From Sphingobacterium sp. UBA6711 (GTDB lineage Bacteria > Bacteroidota > Bacteroidia > Sphingobacteriales > Sphingobacteriaceae): a stretch of 24,103 nucleotides of DNA. The stretch is from the NCBI GenBank assembly GCA_002454415.1, contig DKIT01000067.1, forward strand, positions 1,340-25,442. The letters are read 5' to 3'. A model generated the notes under the pieces. The model ran no database searches. It saw nothing but the letters and a program-made list of their open reading frames with translations, and was not told where the DNA came from. This document shows positions 8,226 to 15,816 of the stretch, one piece after another. The position numbers were made by a program, and so were the translations under genes. Numbering within the stretch: the stretch's first letter is position 1; each line of letters opens with the position of its first letter.

Positions 8226-10046
8226 ATGAAAATGAAAATCAAAATAAAAACATTCCAATGGATATTAATTGGAAGCTTGACGTTAAGTTCGCTGTCAGGT
8301 TGTAAAAATTATTTGGACCAAGTTCCTGACGATGTAATCACAGTTGATGATATATTTAAATCGAAAGCAAATACAGATAAATTTCTTGCCAACATCTATA
8401 ATACGTTGCCTAATGAGCTTGCTCAACGATTTGTAGGGACAGGTAATGCTGGTCCTTGGACGGCGGCGTCTGACGAAGCAAAGTACACGTGGGATTTTAA
8501 TTATGCAAATAATATGACTGCAAGTGTATGGAGCAATACCGATGGTACAATTGGGGATATTTATAAGAGTTATTATCAAGGGATCCGAAATGCGACCTAT
8601 TTCATTCAGGAAATTGATGGTGCAAATTCGGCAGAGGTAACTTCTGTAATGAAATCAACCTATAAAGCCGAAGCCCGGGCATTACGTGCTTTGTACTATT
8701 TCTATTTAATTAGAAGTTATGGGCCAATACCACTCATTGGAGATAAGCTACTTGATTTTAATGCACCAATAGCGGATTTAAGACTGCCTCGTACACCTTT
8801 TGATCAATGCGTGGAATATATTGTGACAGAATTGGATGAAGCATATAAAGAACTTCCCTATACGCCAAACAATAGTGAATATGGTCGGATAACGAAAGGT
8901 ATTGCTAAGGCATATAAGGTAGAAGCTTTATTGCTAAAAGCTAGCCCTTTGTTTAATGGGAATCCGGATTATGCTGGTGTGAAAAATTTGGATGGAACGG
9001 CTTTGTTTAGCGTAACTGAAGACAAGCAAAAGTGGGTTGAAGCAGCTGTAGCGGCAAAAGAGTTTATTGATGAATTTGTTCCAACCTATTATAGTTTATA
9101 TCAGGAATCGAACAATGATCCGTTTCTTGCCGCTTACTTGTCATGTCGTAATGTAATGACCGTGGATTGGAATAGAGAGTGGATTTTTGCCCGATCCAAT
9201 AGCGGTAATAATACGCAGTATGATCGTACACCAAAGCATGTTGGATTCCCGTCTGCAGCACAAGGAGGGGGGGCTCTCGGTGCAACACAATCGATGGTAG
9301 ACGCTTACTTTACGAAGAACGGCTTGTCTATAGCAGACGATGGAACTTACAAGGACAGTGGTTTTAGTAATTTTAAAGCGCCGTATGACGTCGCCGAGCG
9401 GCGTACGTTTAACATGTATGTAAATCGTGAACCGAGGTTTTATGTGGGTATTACCTATAGTGGAAGTTATTGGCTGAATCAGGCTAATAGTAGTGCAGCT
9501 GTTATTTCCTTATTTAATAAAAGTGGTAATTCAGGAAGGTCACAAAGTACCTCAGATGTAACGCCAACGGGTTATACTGTGCGTAAAAATGTCGCATCGA
9601 ATGGTAATGCCAGAGGCGCATTGATGTTACGGTTAGGAAATATTTATCTGGATTATATTGAGGCATTAAATGAATCGAGCCCCAATGATCCAGATATTTT
9701 GAAATATCTTAATATTATCAGGAAACGGGCCGGTATTGCGGGGTATGGTGAAGGTACAATCGCAGTTCCGGTGGGTCAGAGTGCTATGCGCGAGGCTATT
9801 CGTAAAGAGAGGCGTGTTGAGTTGGCATTTGAGAATGCACGATACTTTGATACAAGACGTTGGAAAATTGCCGAGACTACTGATAATGGACCAGTTTATG
9901 GAATGAACCTCGATGTGGATGGTGACGATTTTTTCAAAAAAACCTTAATCGAGACCCGGATATTTAAAAAGAGAGATTATTTATTCCCAATACCAAATAA
10001 TGAGGTGTTGAAAAACGAAAATATGGTTCAAAATTTGAACTGGTAG
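8226..10046 (+). CDS. SusD/RagB-family nutrient-binding lipoprotein
   Basis: 606 aa. The lipoprotein signal peptide ends in LSGC (Cys26), followed by KNYLDQVPDD, the classic SusD mature start. The TPR-like N-terminal part includes EARALRALYYFYLIRSYG near residue 145, and the C-terminal SusD signature includes EAIRKERRVELAFENARYFDTRRWKI-type sequence around 525-550 and the closing LFPIPNNEVLKN. It forms the lid over SusC and captures the glycan. It begins 99 bp after susC with no terminator between, so it is cotranscribed. A 9-bp hairpin follows its stop. An in-frame ATG two codons further on (8232) is an alternative start. Confidence 0.96.
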   Translation: MKMKIKIKTFQWILIGSLTLSSLSGCKNYLDQVPDDVITVDDIFKSKANTDKFLANIYNTLPNELAQRFVGTGNAGPWTAASDEAKYTWDFNYANNMTASVWSNTDGTIGDIYKSYYQGIRNATYFIQEIDGANSAEVTSVMKSTYKAEARALRALYYFYLIRSYGPIPLIGDKLLDFNAPIADLRLPRTPFDQCVEYIVTELDEAYKELPYTPNNSEYGRITKGIAKAYKVEALLLKASPLFNGNPDYAGVKNLDGTALFSVTEDKQKWVEAAVAAKEFIDEFVPTYYSLYQESNNDPFLAAYLSCRNVMTVDWNREWIFARSNSGNNTQYDRTPKHVGFPSAAQGGGALGATQSMVDAYFTKNGLSIADDGTYKDSGFSNFKAPYDVAERRTFNMYVNREPRFYVGITYSGSYWLNQANSSAAVISLFNKSGNSGRSQSTSDVTPTGYTVRKNVASNGNARGALMLRLGNIYLDYIEALNESSPNDPDILKYLNIIRKRAGIAGYGEGTIAVPVGQSAMREAIRKERRVELAFENARYFDTRRWKIAETTDNGPVYGMNLDVDGDDFFKKTLIETRIFKKRDYLFPIPNNEVLKNENMVQNLNW

Positions 10047-10052
10047 ACTTGG

Positions 10053-10075
10053 ACAGTGGCTTTACTAGCCACTGT
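10053..10075 (+). terminator. Hairpin terminator after susD
   Basis: ACAGTGGCT (10053-10061), a 5-base loop, then AGCCACTGT (10067-10075) form a perfect 9-bp stem, followed by TTGTTT. It starts 7 bases after the SusD stop. The T tract is weak, so read-through into the GH92 unit is possible. Confidence 0.7.
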
Positions 10076-10130
10076 TTGTTTAAAATTTATTACATAAGCG
10101 TTGCGGTGCTTTACATTAAATAATCTTTTA

Positions 10131-10138
10131 TATCTTTA
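10131..10138 (+). promoter_or_regulatory. Candidate -7 box of the GH92-BSP-GH92 unit
   Basis: TATCTTTA matches TAnnTTTG in all but the last base. It abuts the operator at 10138-10153. The same arrangement (TATATTTA plus operator) recurs at 15766. Confidence 0.5.
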
Positions 10139-10153
10139 CTAATACGTTTTAGT
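10138..10153. promoter_or_regulatory. LacI-family operator 2, before the first GH92 gene
   Basis: ACTAATACGTTTTAGT is symmetric at 14 of 16 positions with a central CG, the best of the three copies. It overlaps the last base of the -7-like box, so binding should block initiation. It lies 24 bp before the ATG at 10178. Confidence 0.78.
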
Positions 10154-10177
10154 ATGAAAAATAATATATCCTAAATA

Positions 10178-12526
10178 ATGAAGAAATCATTAAGTGTTCT
10201 TTTTGGGTCATTACTAACTGTAGGTTTGTTTTGCGCAAAACCTGTTTTGGCACAGAAATTTAGAGGTCAGCAAATGGAAGCTGTCGATCTTGTTAATCCG
10301 TTAATGGGTACTGAATCCAAATTTGAGTTGTCAAATGGCAATACGTATCCCTCAATTGCGAGGCCGTGGGGTATGAATATGTGGACTCCACAAACAGGCA
10401 AGAACGGTGATGGCTGGCAGTATCAATATACCGCGGATAAAATCCGTGGCTTGAAGCAGACGCATCAGCCTTCTCCTTGGATGAATGATTATGGTGTTTT
10501 CTCTATTATGCCGGTAACAGGTAAGCCAGTTTTTGATCAGGATGAGCGGGCTAGCTGGTTCTCACATAAGGCTGAAATCGTAAAACCGTATTACTATTCT
10601 GTTTACTTAGCTGACCATGATGTCACAGCTGAGATGACACCAACGGAGCGTGCAGCAATGTTCAGAATCTCCTTCAACAAAACTGATGATGCCTATATCG
10701 TTTTGGATGCCTATGAAAAAGGTTCCGAAGTACAGATTATCCCCGAAAAAAATATGATCATCGGGTATTCTTCAAAATATGCCCGTGGTCCTTTACCTTC
10801 AAATTTCAAGAATTATTTTGTACTGGTTTTTGATCAGCCTTTTTCGAGTGTCGCTACCTGGGAAGGTAAAGAAAAAAAGGATGGACAGCTTCAGATTAAG
10901 GGAGATCACACTGGTGCCATTGTTGGTTTTAAGGTAAAAGACAAATCAAAGCCCGTTCAGGTAAAGGTGGCGTCGTCTTTTATCAGTGCTGAACAAGCTT
11001 TGTTAAACTTGAATGAGTTAGGAAATAAATCATTTGATCAGGTTAAGGAAGATGGCCGTCAGATATGGAACTCTACCCTAGGAAAAATAAAAGTCGAAGG
11101 TGATGATATTGACCAATTGCGGACTTTCTATTCAACCATGTATCGTACGTTATTTTTTCCAAATAAATTATATGAGATCGATGGTCAAGGAAAAGTCGTC
11201 CATTATAGTCCTTACAATGGAAAGACACTTCCGGGTTATTTGTTTGGTGGGACTGGTTTTTGGGATACGTTCAGGGCTTTATACCCATTTTTAAACTTTA
11301 TGTATCCTTCCATTAACAAAGAAATGCAGGAGGGACTTCTTAACGCCTATTTAGAGGGCGGCTTTCTGCCGGAATGGAGCAGTCCCGGATATGCCGATAT
11401 TATGGTTGGTAATAATTCAGCATCCGTGGTTTCAGACGCTTACATGAAAGGTTTACGCGGTTATGATATCAACAAATTATATGAGGCATTACAACACGGG
11501 GCGAATAATGAAGGGCCAATGAGTGCGGTAGGCAGAAAAGGTGTTGAATATTACAACAGCTTAGGTTATGTTCCATATGATGTTAAGATCAACGAAAATG
11601 CTGCACGTACATTGGAGTATGCTTATGATGACTTTACCATCTACCAATTGGCGAAAGCTCTAAACCGTCCTAAAGCCGAAATTGAGCTATATGCTAAGCG
11701 CGCACAGAATTATAAGAATTTATTTGACCCTTCTACTAACTTGATGCGTGGAAAAAATAAGGATGGTAAATTCCAGGCTCCTTTTAATCCATTGAAATGG
11801 GGAGATGCTTTTACGGAAGGAAACAGCTGGCATTACTCTTGGAGCGTATTTCATGATGTGCAGGGCTTGATCGATTTAATGGGAGGCGAAAAGACGTTTG
11901 TCGGTATGTTGGACTCTGTATTTGTTCAATCGCCAGATTTTGATGACAGTTATTATGGTGGAATTATTCATGAAATTCGTGAAATGCAGGTTGCGAATAT
12001 GGGACAGTATGCGCATGGCAACCAACCCATTCAACATATGCCTTATCTCTATAATTATGCTGGTCAACCGTGGAAAACACAATATTGGGTGCGTCAGGTT
12101 ATAGATAGAATGTACAAGCCTACTCCGGATGGCTACTGTGGTGATGAAGATAATGGTCAAACATCGGCCTGGTATGTATTTTCTGCTCTTGGTTTTTACC
12201 CTGTTTGCCCAGCTACTGATGAGTATGTACTAGGTGCGCCCCTATTTAAGAAAGCAACATTGACTTTTGAAAATGGAAAGAAGTTGACTATTAATGCACC
12301 TAAAAATTCTGCTGAAAATGTCTATGTTAATGCATTGCAAATGAACGGTTCGGAATATGATAAAAACTGGTTAAGTCATAAAGCAATGCAACAAGGTGGG
12401 ACACTCAACTTTGACATGACAGCAAAACCCAACTATACGCGAGGAGCATCAAAGAACGCTGCTCCATATTCAATGACAACAGAATTACAACCAACTATAA
12501 AATTAAAATCGAATAAAAAGAAATAA
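10178..12526 (+). CDS. GH92 alpha-mannosidase, periplasmic (first copy)
   Basis: 782 aa. The signal peptide is cleaved at VLA/QKFRG and there is no lipobox, so the enzyme should be periplasmic. Family GH92 enzymes are calcium-dependent inverting exo-alpha-mannosidases. Landmarks: VNPLMGTESKFELSNGNTYP, THQPSPWMNDYGVFSIMP, FWDTFRALYP, MVGNNSASVVSDAY, FTEGNSWHYSW with Glu547 as the probable catalytic acid, AHGNQPIQHMPYLYNYAG, and GDEDNGQTSAW with Asp656/Asp658 in the catalytic-base region. Relative to the copy at 13267, the HGN(E/Q)P position is Gln616 here, so linkage preference may differ. It heads a unit with the BSP-type peptidase (10 bp downstream) and a second GH92, under operator 2. It is a close paralogue of the gene at 15817. 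Linkage specificity (1,2, 1,3, 1,4, 1,6 or phosphodiester) cannot be fixed from sequence. Confidence 0.95.
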   Translation: MKKSLSVLFGSLLTVGLFCAKPVLAQKFRGQQMEAVDLVNPLMGTESKFELSNGNTYPSIARPWGMNMWTPQTGKNGDGWQYQYTADKIRGLKQTHQPSPWMNDYGVFSIMPVTGKPVFDQDERASWFSHKAEIVKPYYYSVYLADHDVTAEMTPTERAAMFRISFNKTDDAYIVLDAYEKGSEVQIIPEKNMIIGYSSKYARGPLPSNFKNYFVLVFDQPFSSVATWEGKEKKDGQLQIKGDHTGAIVGFKVKDKSKPVQVKVASSFISAEQALLNLNELGNKSFDQVKEDGRQIWNSTLGKIKVEGDDIDQLRTFYSTMYRTLFFPNKLYEIDGQGKVVHYSPYNGKTLPGYLFGGTGFWDTFRALYPFLNFMYPSINKEMQEGLLNAYLEGGFLPEWSSPGYADIMVGNNSASVVSDAYMKGLRGYDINKLYEALQHGANNEGPMSAVGRKGVEYYNSLGYVPYDVKINENAARTLEYAYDDFTIYQLAKALNRPKAEIELYAKRAQNYKNLFDPSTNLMRGKNKDGKFQAPFNPLKWGDAFTEGNSWHYSWSVFHDVQGLIDLMGGEKTFVGMLDSVFVQSPDFDDSYYGGIIHEIREMQVANMGQYAHGNQPIQHMPYLYNYAGQPWKTQYWVRQVIDRMYKPTPDGYCGDEDNGQTSAWYVFSALGFYPVCPATDEYVLGAPLFKKATLTFENGKKLTINAPKNSAENVYVNALQMNGSEYDKNWLSHKAMQQGGTLNFDMTAKPNYTRGASKNAAPYSMTTELQPTIKLKSNKKK

Positions 12527-12536
12527 TTAAGCTATT

Positions 12537-13256
12537 ATGAACTTTAAATTTTTAGCGATAGCGTTTGCTGTTTTTGGGATGATGTATTCCTGTTGCCTTT
12601 TGGCACAGGATAACTGGAAGCATACAGAAAATGATCGTAAGGTAGCTGTGGATGTAGATAGTATTACCAAAGGTGGCTTTACCTTGATTTGGATCAATAA
12701 GGACAAGGATTTTGATGCTGCGCTAAAAGCGCGATTGATTGACACTTATTTTACCAATTATCCAAAATTGGCAAAGAAATATAATAAAAATACCATCAAA
12801 AAGGTCTCTTTTGTAATTGATCCAGATTACAAAGGTGTTGCTGCCACAGCTGGCGGAATCGTACGTTATAGCCCTGCCTGGTTTGCGAAAAATCCAGGTG
12901 ATATTGATGTTGTTACGCATGAGGTTATGCATATTGTGCAGGCTTATCCTGATGGATCTGGGCCATGGTGGATAACTGAGGGGATCGCCGATTTCGTGCG
13001 TTTTGACGATGGAATAGACAATGCGGGCGCAAATTGGAAATTACCTGATTATACAAACAAACAAAAATACACAGATTCTTATCGTATAACAGCCAGATTT
13101 TTATACTGGATTAATCAGCATGTGAAGAAGGATTTTGTGAAGAAATTAGATGCAGCAATGCGAAGTAAAAGTTACACGGATGATTTTTGGAAGGCAAATA
13201 CAGGAAAGTCTATTGATGAATTATGGACGGCCTATAGCCAAAATCCAAAAATATAA
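12537..13256 (+). CDS. Basic secretory protein (BSP) family putative metallopeptidase
   Basis: 239 aa. The signal peptide is cleaved at LLA/QDNW. The mature protein matches the plant/bacterial 'basic secretory protein' family: a zinc-binding motif HEVMH (128-132) in VVTHEVMHIVQAYPDG, then GPWWITEGIADFVRF, in which the downstream acidic residues probably supply the third ligand, and a C-terminal FWKANTGKSIDELWTAY-type helix. The HExxH catalytic residues are intact, so peptidase activity is plausible, although few family members have been tested. It sits between two GH92 genes with 10-bp gaps on both sides, so it is cotranscribed with them. That suggests action on the peptide part of mannosylated glycoproteins or glycopeptides in the periplasm (inference). 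Confidence 0.87.
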   Translation: MNFKFLAIAFAVFGMMYSCCLLAQDNWKHTENDRKVAVDVDSITKGGFTLIWINKDKDFDAALKARLIDTYFTNYPKLAKKYNKNTIKKVSFVIDPDYKGVAATAGGIVRYSPAWFAKNPGDIDVVTHEVMHIVQAYPDGSGPWWITEGIADFVRFDDGIDNAGANWKLPDYTNKQKYTDSYRITARFLYWINQHVKKDFVKKLDAAMRSKSYTDDFWKANTGKSIDELWTAYSQNPKI

Positions 13257-13266
13257 TGTATAAGCA

Positions 13267-15561
13267 ATGAAAATAAAAAGTTTAGTCTTTTTAGGGTTGA
13301 TTGGTATTCCGTCTCTAATTAGGGCACAGGAAACCAAGTTGGTTCAGTATGTCAAACCTCTCATCGGTACAGCACGGATGGGACATACTTTTCCAGGAGC
13401 GACAGTTCCTTTTGGATCTGTTCAGCTAAGCCCGGATACAGATACCTTATCATATGCCGTCAAGGGGCAGTACAATGGGGATGTGTATAAGTATTGTGCA
13501 GGATATCAATATGATGACCCTACAATTGTAGGGTTTAGTCATACACATTTTAGTGGTACTGGGCATTCAGATCTTGGTGATATTCAAGTGATGCCTACAC
13601 AAGGTAAACTGCAGCTAAATCCAGGTACTGCAGATAGGCCTCAAGATGGGTATCGGTCCCTGTATTCACATGCAAATGAACGTGCCGAAGCTAATTATTA
13701 TAGTGTTTTGTTGGATAAGCATCAGATTAAAGCTGAGCTAACCACAACAACCCGAGTTGGGATACATCGGTATACATTTCCTCAATCGGCGGCCTCCCAT
13801 CTTATTGTTGATTTGACAGCAGGGATCTATAACTATGAAGGAAAAAATGTATGGACTGTTGTTAAAGTGCTAAACGATTCGACCTTGGTTGGTTATCGGC
13901 AGACGAATGGCTGGTCAAGGACGCGTACAGTTTATTTTGCGATAAAGACTTCTAAGCCTTTTAAAAATTATGGTGCTAAATATGAGGACGGAAAATCTGT
14001 GTATAATGGTTTTTGGCGTAAGTTTGATCAGCAAAACAATTTTCCCGACCTTGCCGCACACCAGATGAAACTCCATTTAGACTTTGATACGAAAGCGCAA
14101 GAAGCGGTTCTTTTGAAAGTAGCTTTGAGTCCAGTCAGTATGAAGAACGCCTTGGCCAATATGGATGCGGAAGCTCCGGATTGGAACTTCGATGGCTATG
14201 TAAAGAAAGGTCAGGAAACTTGGGAGAAGGAATTGCACAAAATTGAAGCTGATATGTTAAACAAGGAAGACCTTGTGAATTTCTATACAGCAATGTACCA
14301 TGCGAGTTTGATGCCTACAATCTATATGGATACGAATGGTGAATATAAAGGATTGGATCAAGAAATTCACCGAGCCGAGGGGTTTACCAATTATACTTCT
14401 TTTTCGTTATGGGATACATTCAGGGCATTTCATCCTTTGCTTAACCTCATTAATCCCTCGCGCAATGCCGATATCGTAGCATCAATGATGGCACATTATG
14501 ACCAGAGTGTGTTAAAAATGTTGCCTATTTGGTCACATTATGCGAATGACAATTGGTGCATGAGTGGATATCACTCGGTATCGGTCATTACTGATGCAAT
14601 TTTAAAAGGGGTTTATAAAGGGGATGCTGAAGCAGCATTAGCGGCTTGTGTACAGACAGCACATACGCGGAAATATGAAGGTATAGGGGCTTATATTGAT
14701 AAAGGTTACGTGCCTAATGATGTATCAGGAACATCTGTTTCCAATACACTTGAATATGCTTACGATGATTGGTGTATTGCTCAGCTGGCAAAGAAGCTCG
14801 GTAAGGAAGATATCTATCATACATTCTCGAAACGTGCTGAAAGTTGGAAATCACTTTATGACGCATCCATTGGGTTTATGCGTCCAAAGAGTTCAGCAGG
14901 AAAATTTAAAGAGAAGTTTGACGTTCTGGATACACATGGACAAGGGTTTATTGAGGGAAACTCATGGAACTATAGTCTTTATGTACCACATCAGCCTAAA
15001 GAAATGATGCAAGTGATGGGCGGTAAGCAGCGGCTTGAACGCTATCTCGACTCTTTATTTACGATGGATTTGCCGGATAAGTATTTTGAGCATACGGAAG
15101 ATATCACACGAGATGGTATCATTGGTAATTATGTTCACGGAAATGAACCTTCGCATCATGTTGCTTATTTGTATACGATTACGGATAGCCCCTGGAAAGC
15201 GCAAGCACGCTTGCGTCAGATTATTCGAAATCAATACCATAATGGCCATGCTGGTTTGGGTGGGAATGATGACTGTGGACAGATGTCTGCATGGTACTTA
15301 TTTACTGCGCTTGGATTTTATCCTGTTGCACCAGGAGACGATTCGTATTGGATCGGTAGCCCTTTGGTAAAATCCGCAAAGATAAATTTTGAAAATGGAC
15401 GCAGTCTTTCTATTGTGGCTCGTAACCAATCTGAAAAGAATGTTTATGTAAAATCTGTTTCTTTGAACGGACAGCAATTAGACCATTTAAAACTTTCGTA
15501 TAATCGTATCATGGATGGAGGGGAACTGGTCTTCGAAATGAGCAGTAAGCCTAAGAAATAA
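13267..15561 (+). CDS. GH92 alpha-mannosidase, periplasmic (second, divergent type)
   Basis: 764 aa. The signal peptide is cleaved at IRA/QETK, so the enzyme is periplasmic. It differs clearly from the other two GH92 proteins. It opens with VKPLIGTARMGHTFPGATVP, carries GFSHTHFSGTGHSDLGDI, has FIEGNSWNYSLYVPHQ with Glu563 as probable catalytic acid, and HGNEPSHHVAYLY with Glu627 where the others have Gln, then GNDDCGQMSAW (Asp668/Asp669). These features are those of the better-studied GH92 alpha-1,2-mannosidases such as Bacteroides BT3990, so an alpha-1,2 exo-mannosidase is the best guess. It is the last gene of its unit, 10 bp after the peptidase, and a strong terminator follows. Confidence 0.95.
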   Translation: MKIKSLVFLGLIGIPSLIRAQETKLVQYVKPLIGTARMGHTFPGATVPFGSVQLSPDTDTLSYAVKGQYNGDVYKYCAGYQYDDPTIVGFSHTHFSGTGHSDLGDIQVMPTQGKLQLNPGTADRPQDGYRSLYSHANERAEANYYSVLLDKHQIKAELTTTTRVGIHRYTFPQSAASHLIVDLTAGIYNYEGKNVWTVVKVLNDSTLVGYRQTNGWSRTRTVYFAIKTSKPFKNYGAKYEDGKSVYNGFWRKFDQQNNFPDLAAHQMKLHLDFDTKAQEAVLLKVALSPVSMKNALANMDAEAPDWNFDGYVKKGQETWEKELHKIEADMLNKEDLVNFYTAMYHASLMPTIYMDTNGEYKGLDQEIHRAEGFTNYTSFSLWDTFRAFHPLLNLINPSRNADIVASMMAHYDQSVLKMLPIWSHYANDNWCMSGYHSVSVITDAILKGVYKGDAEAALAACVQTAHTRKYEGIGAYIDKGYVPNDVSGTSVSNTLEYAYDDWCIAQLAKKLGKEDIYHTFSKRAESWKSLYDASIGFMRPKSSAGKFKEKFDVLDTHGQGFIEGNSWNYSLYVPHQPKEMMQVMGGKQRLERYLDSLFTMDLPDKYFEHTEDITRDGIIGNYVHGNEPSHHVAYLYTITDSPWKAQARLRQIIRNQYHNGHAGLGGNDDCGQMSAWYLFTALGFYPVAPGDDSYWIGSPLVKSAKINFENGRSLSIVARNQSEKNVYVKSVSLNGQQLDHLKLSYNRIMDGGELVFEMSSKPKK

Positions 15562-15577
15562 CTGATTCCAAATGTGA

Positions 15578-15612
15578 AAAAAAGACCGATCAATACGTAA
15601 TCGGTCTTTTTT
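15578..15612 (+). terminator. Rho-independent terminator after the second GH92 gene
   Basis: The stem GACCGAT/ATCGGTC is extended by A:T pairs to 13 bp (arms 15578-15590 and 15600-15612) with a 9-base loop and a six-T tail. The A-tract on the left makes it potentially bidirectional. It separates the second and third GH92 units. Confidence 0.9.
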
Positions 15613-15743
15613 CGTTAAAAAGCCAAAGTAAGTTATTCCTTTTTTGAGTTTTTGTTTTAACGCTGCTTTTTGGTCAAAGAGTTAAATAGCCATTTTATCA
15701 TGTCCCTTATTGTAACCATCCTGTGAAGAATGTATTATTAGTC

Positions 15744-15755
15744 CTAAATATTTAG
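15744..15755. promoter_or_regulatory. Perfect 12-bp palindrome upstream of operator 3
   Basis: CTAAATATTTAG is perfectly symmetric and shares the CTAA...TTAG ends of the LacI-type operators but lacks the central CG and is two bases shorter. Its centre is 31 bp from that of operator 3, close to three helical turns. An auxiliary site is possible; chance in AT-rich DNA is also possible. Confidence 0.25.
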
Positions 15756-15765
15756 ATTTCTTACT

Positions 15766-15773
15766 TATATTTA
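15766..15773 (+). promoter_or_regulatory. Candidate -7 box of the third GH92 gene
   Basis: TATATTTA matches TAnnTTTG except for the last base, and overlaps operator 3 by one base, exactly as at 10131. This shows that the third GH92 gene has its own promoter after the terminator at 15578-15612. Confidence 0.5.
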
Positions 15774-15788
15774 CTAATACGTTTTAGC
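15773..15788. promoter_or_regulatory. LacI-family operator 3, before the third GH92 gene
   Basis: ACTAATACGTTTTAGC is identical to operator 2 over 15 of 16 bases, has the central CG, and has the same position relative to the -7-like box. It ends 28 bp before the ATG at 15817. Confidence 0.77.
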
Positions 15789-15816
15789 TTTTTGCTATAT
15801 ACATTTGCTCAACTCT

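Noticed and set aside
10154..10174. Six-codon leader ORF (ATG AAA AAT AAT ATA TCC TAA) before the first GH92 gene, and ATG AAA TAA at 4431-4439 before the lipoprotein
   Set aside because: Both sit just after an operator and could be translated leaders, but such short frames are expected by chance and the transcription starts are not known.
11876..12160. Open frames opposite or within the GH92, SusC and SusD genes (for example 5417-5731 and 8295-8579)
   Set aside because: They are frame shadows of strongly supported genes and show no domain, signal or spacing that would favour coding.
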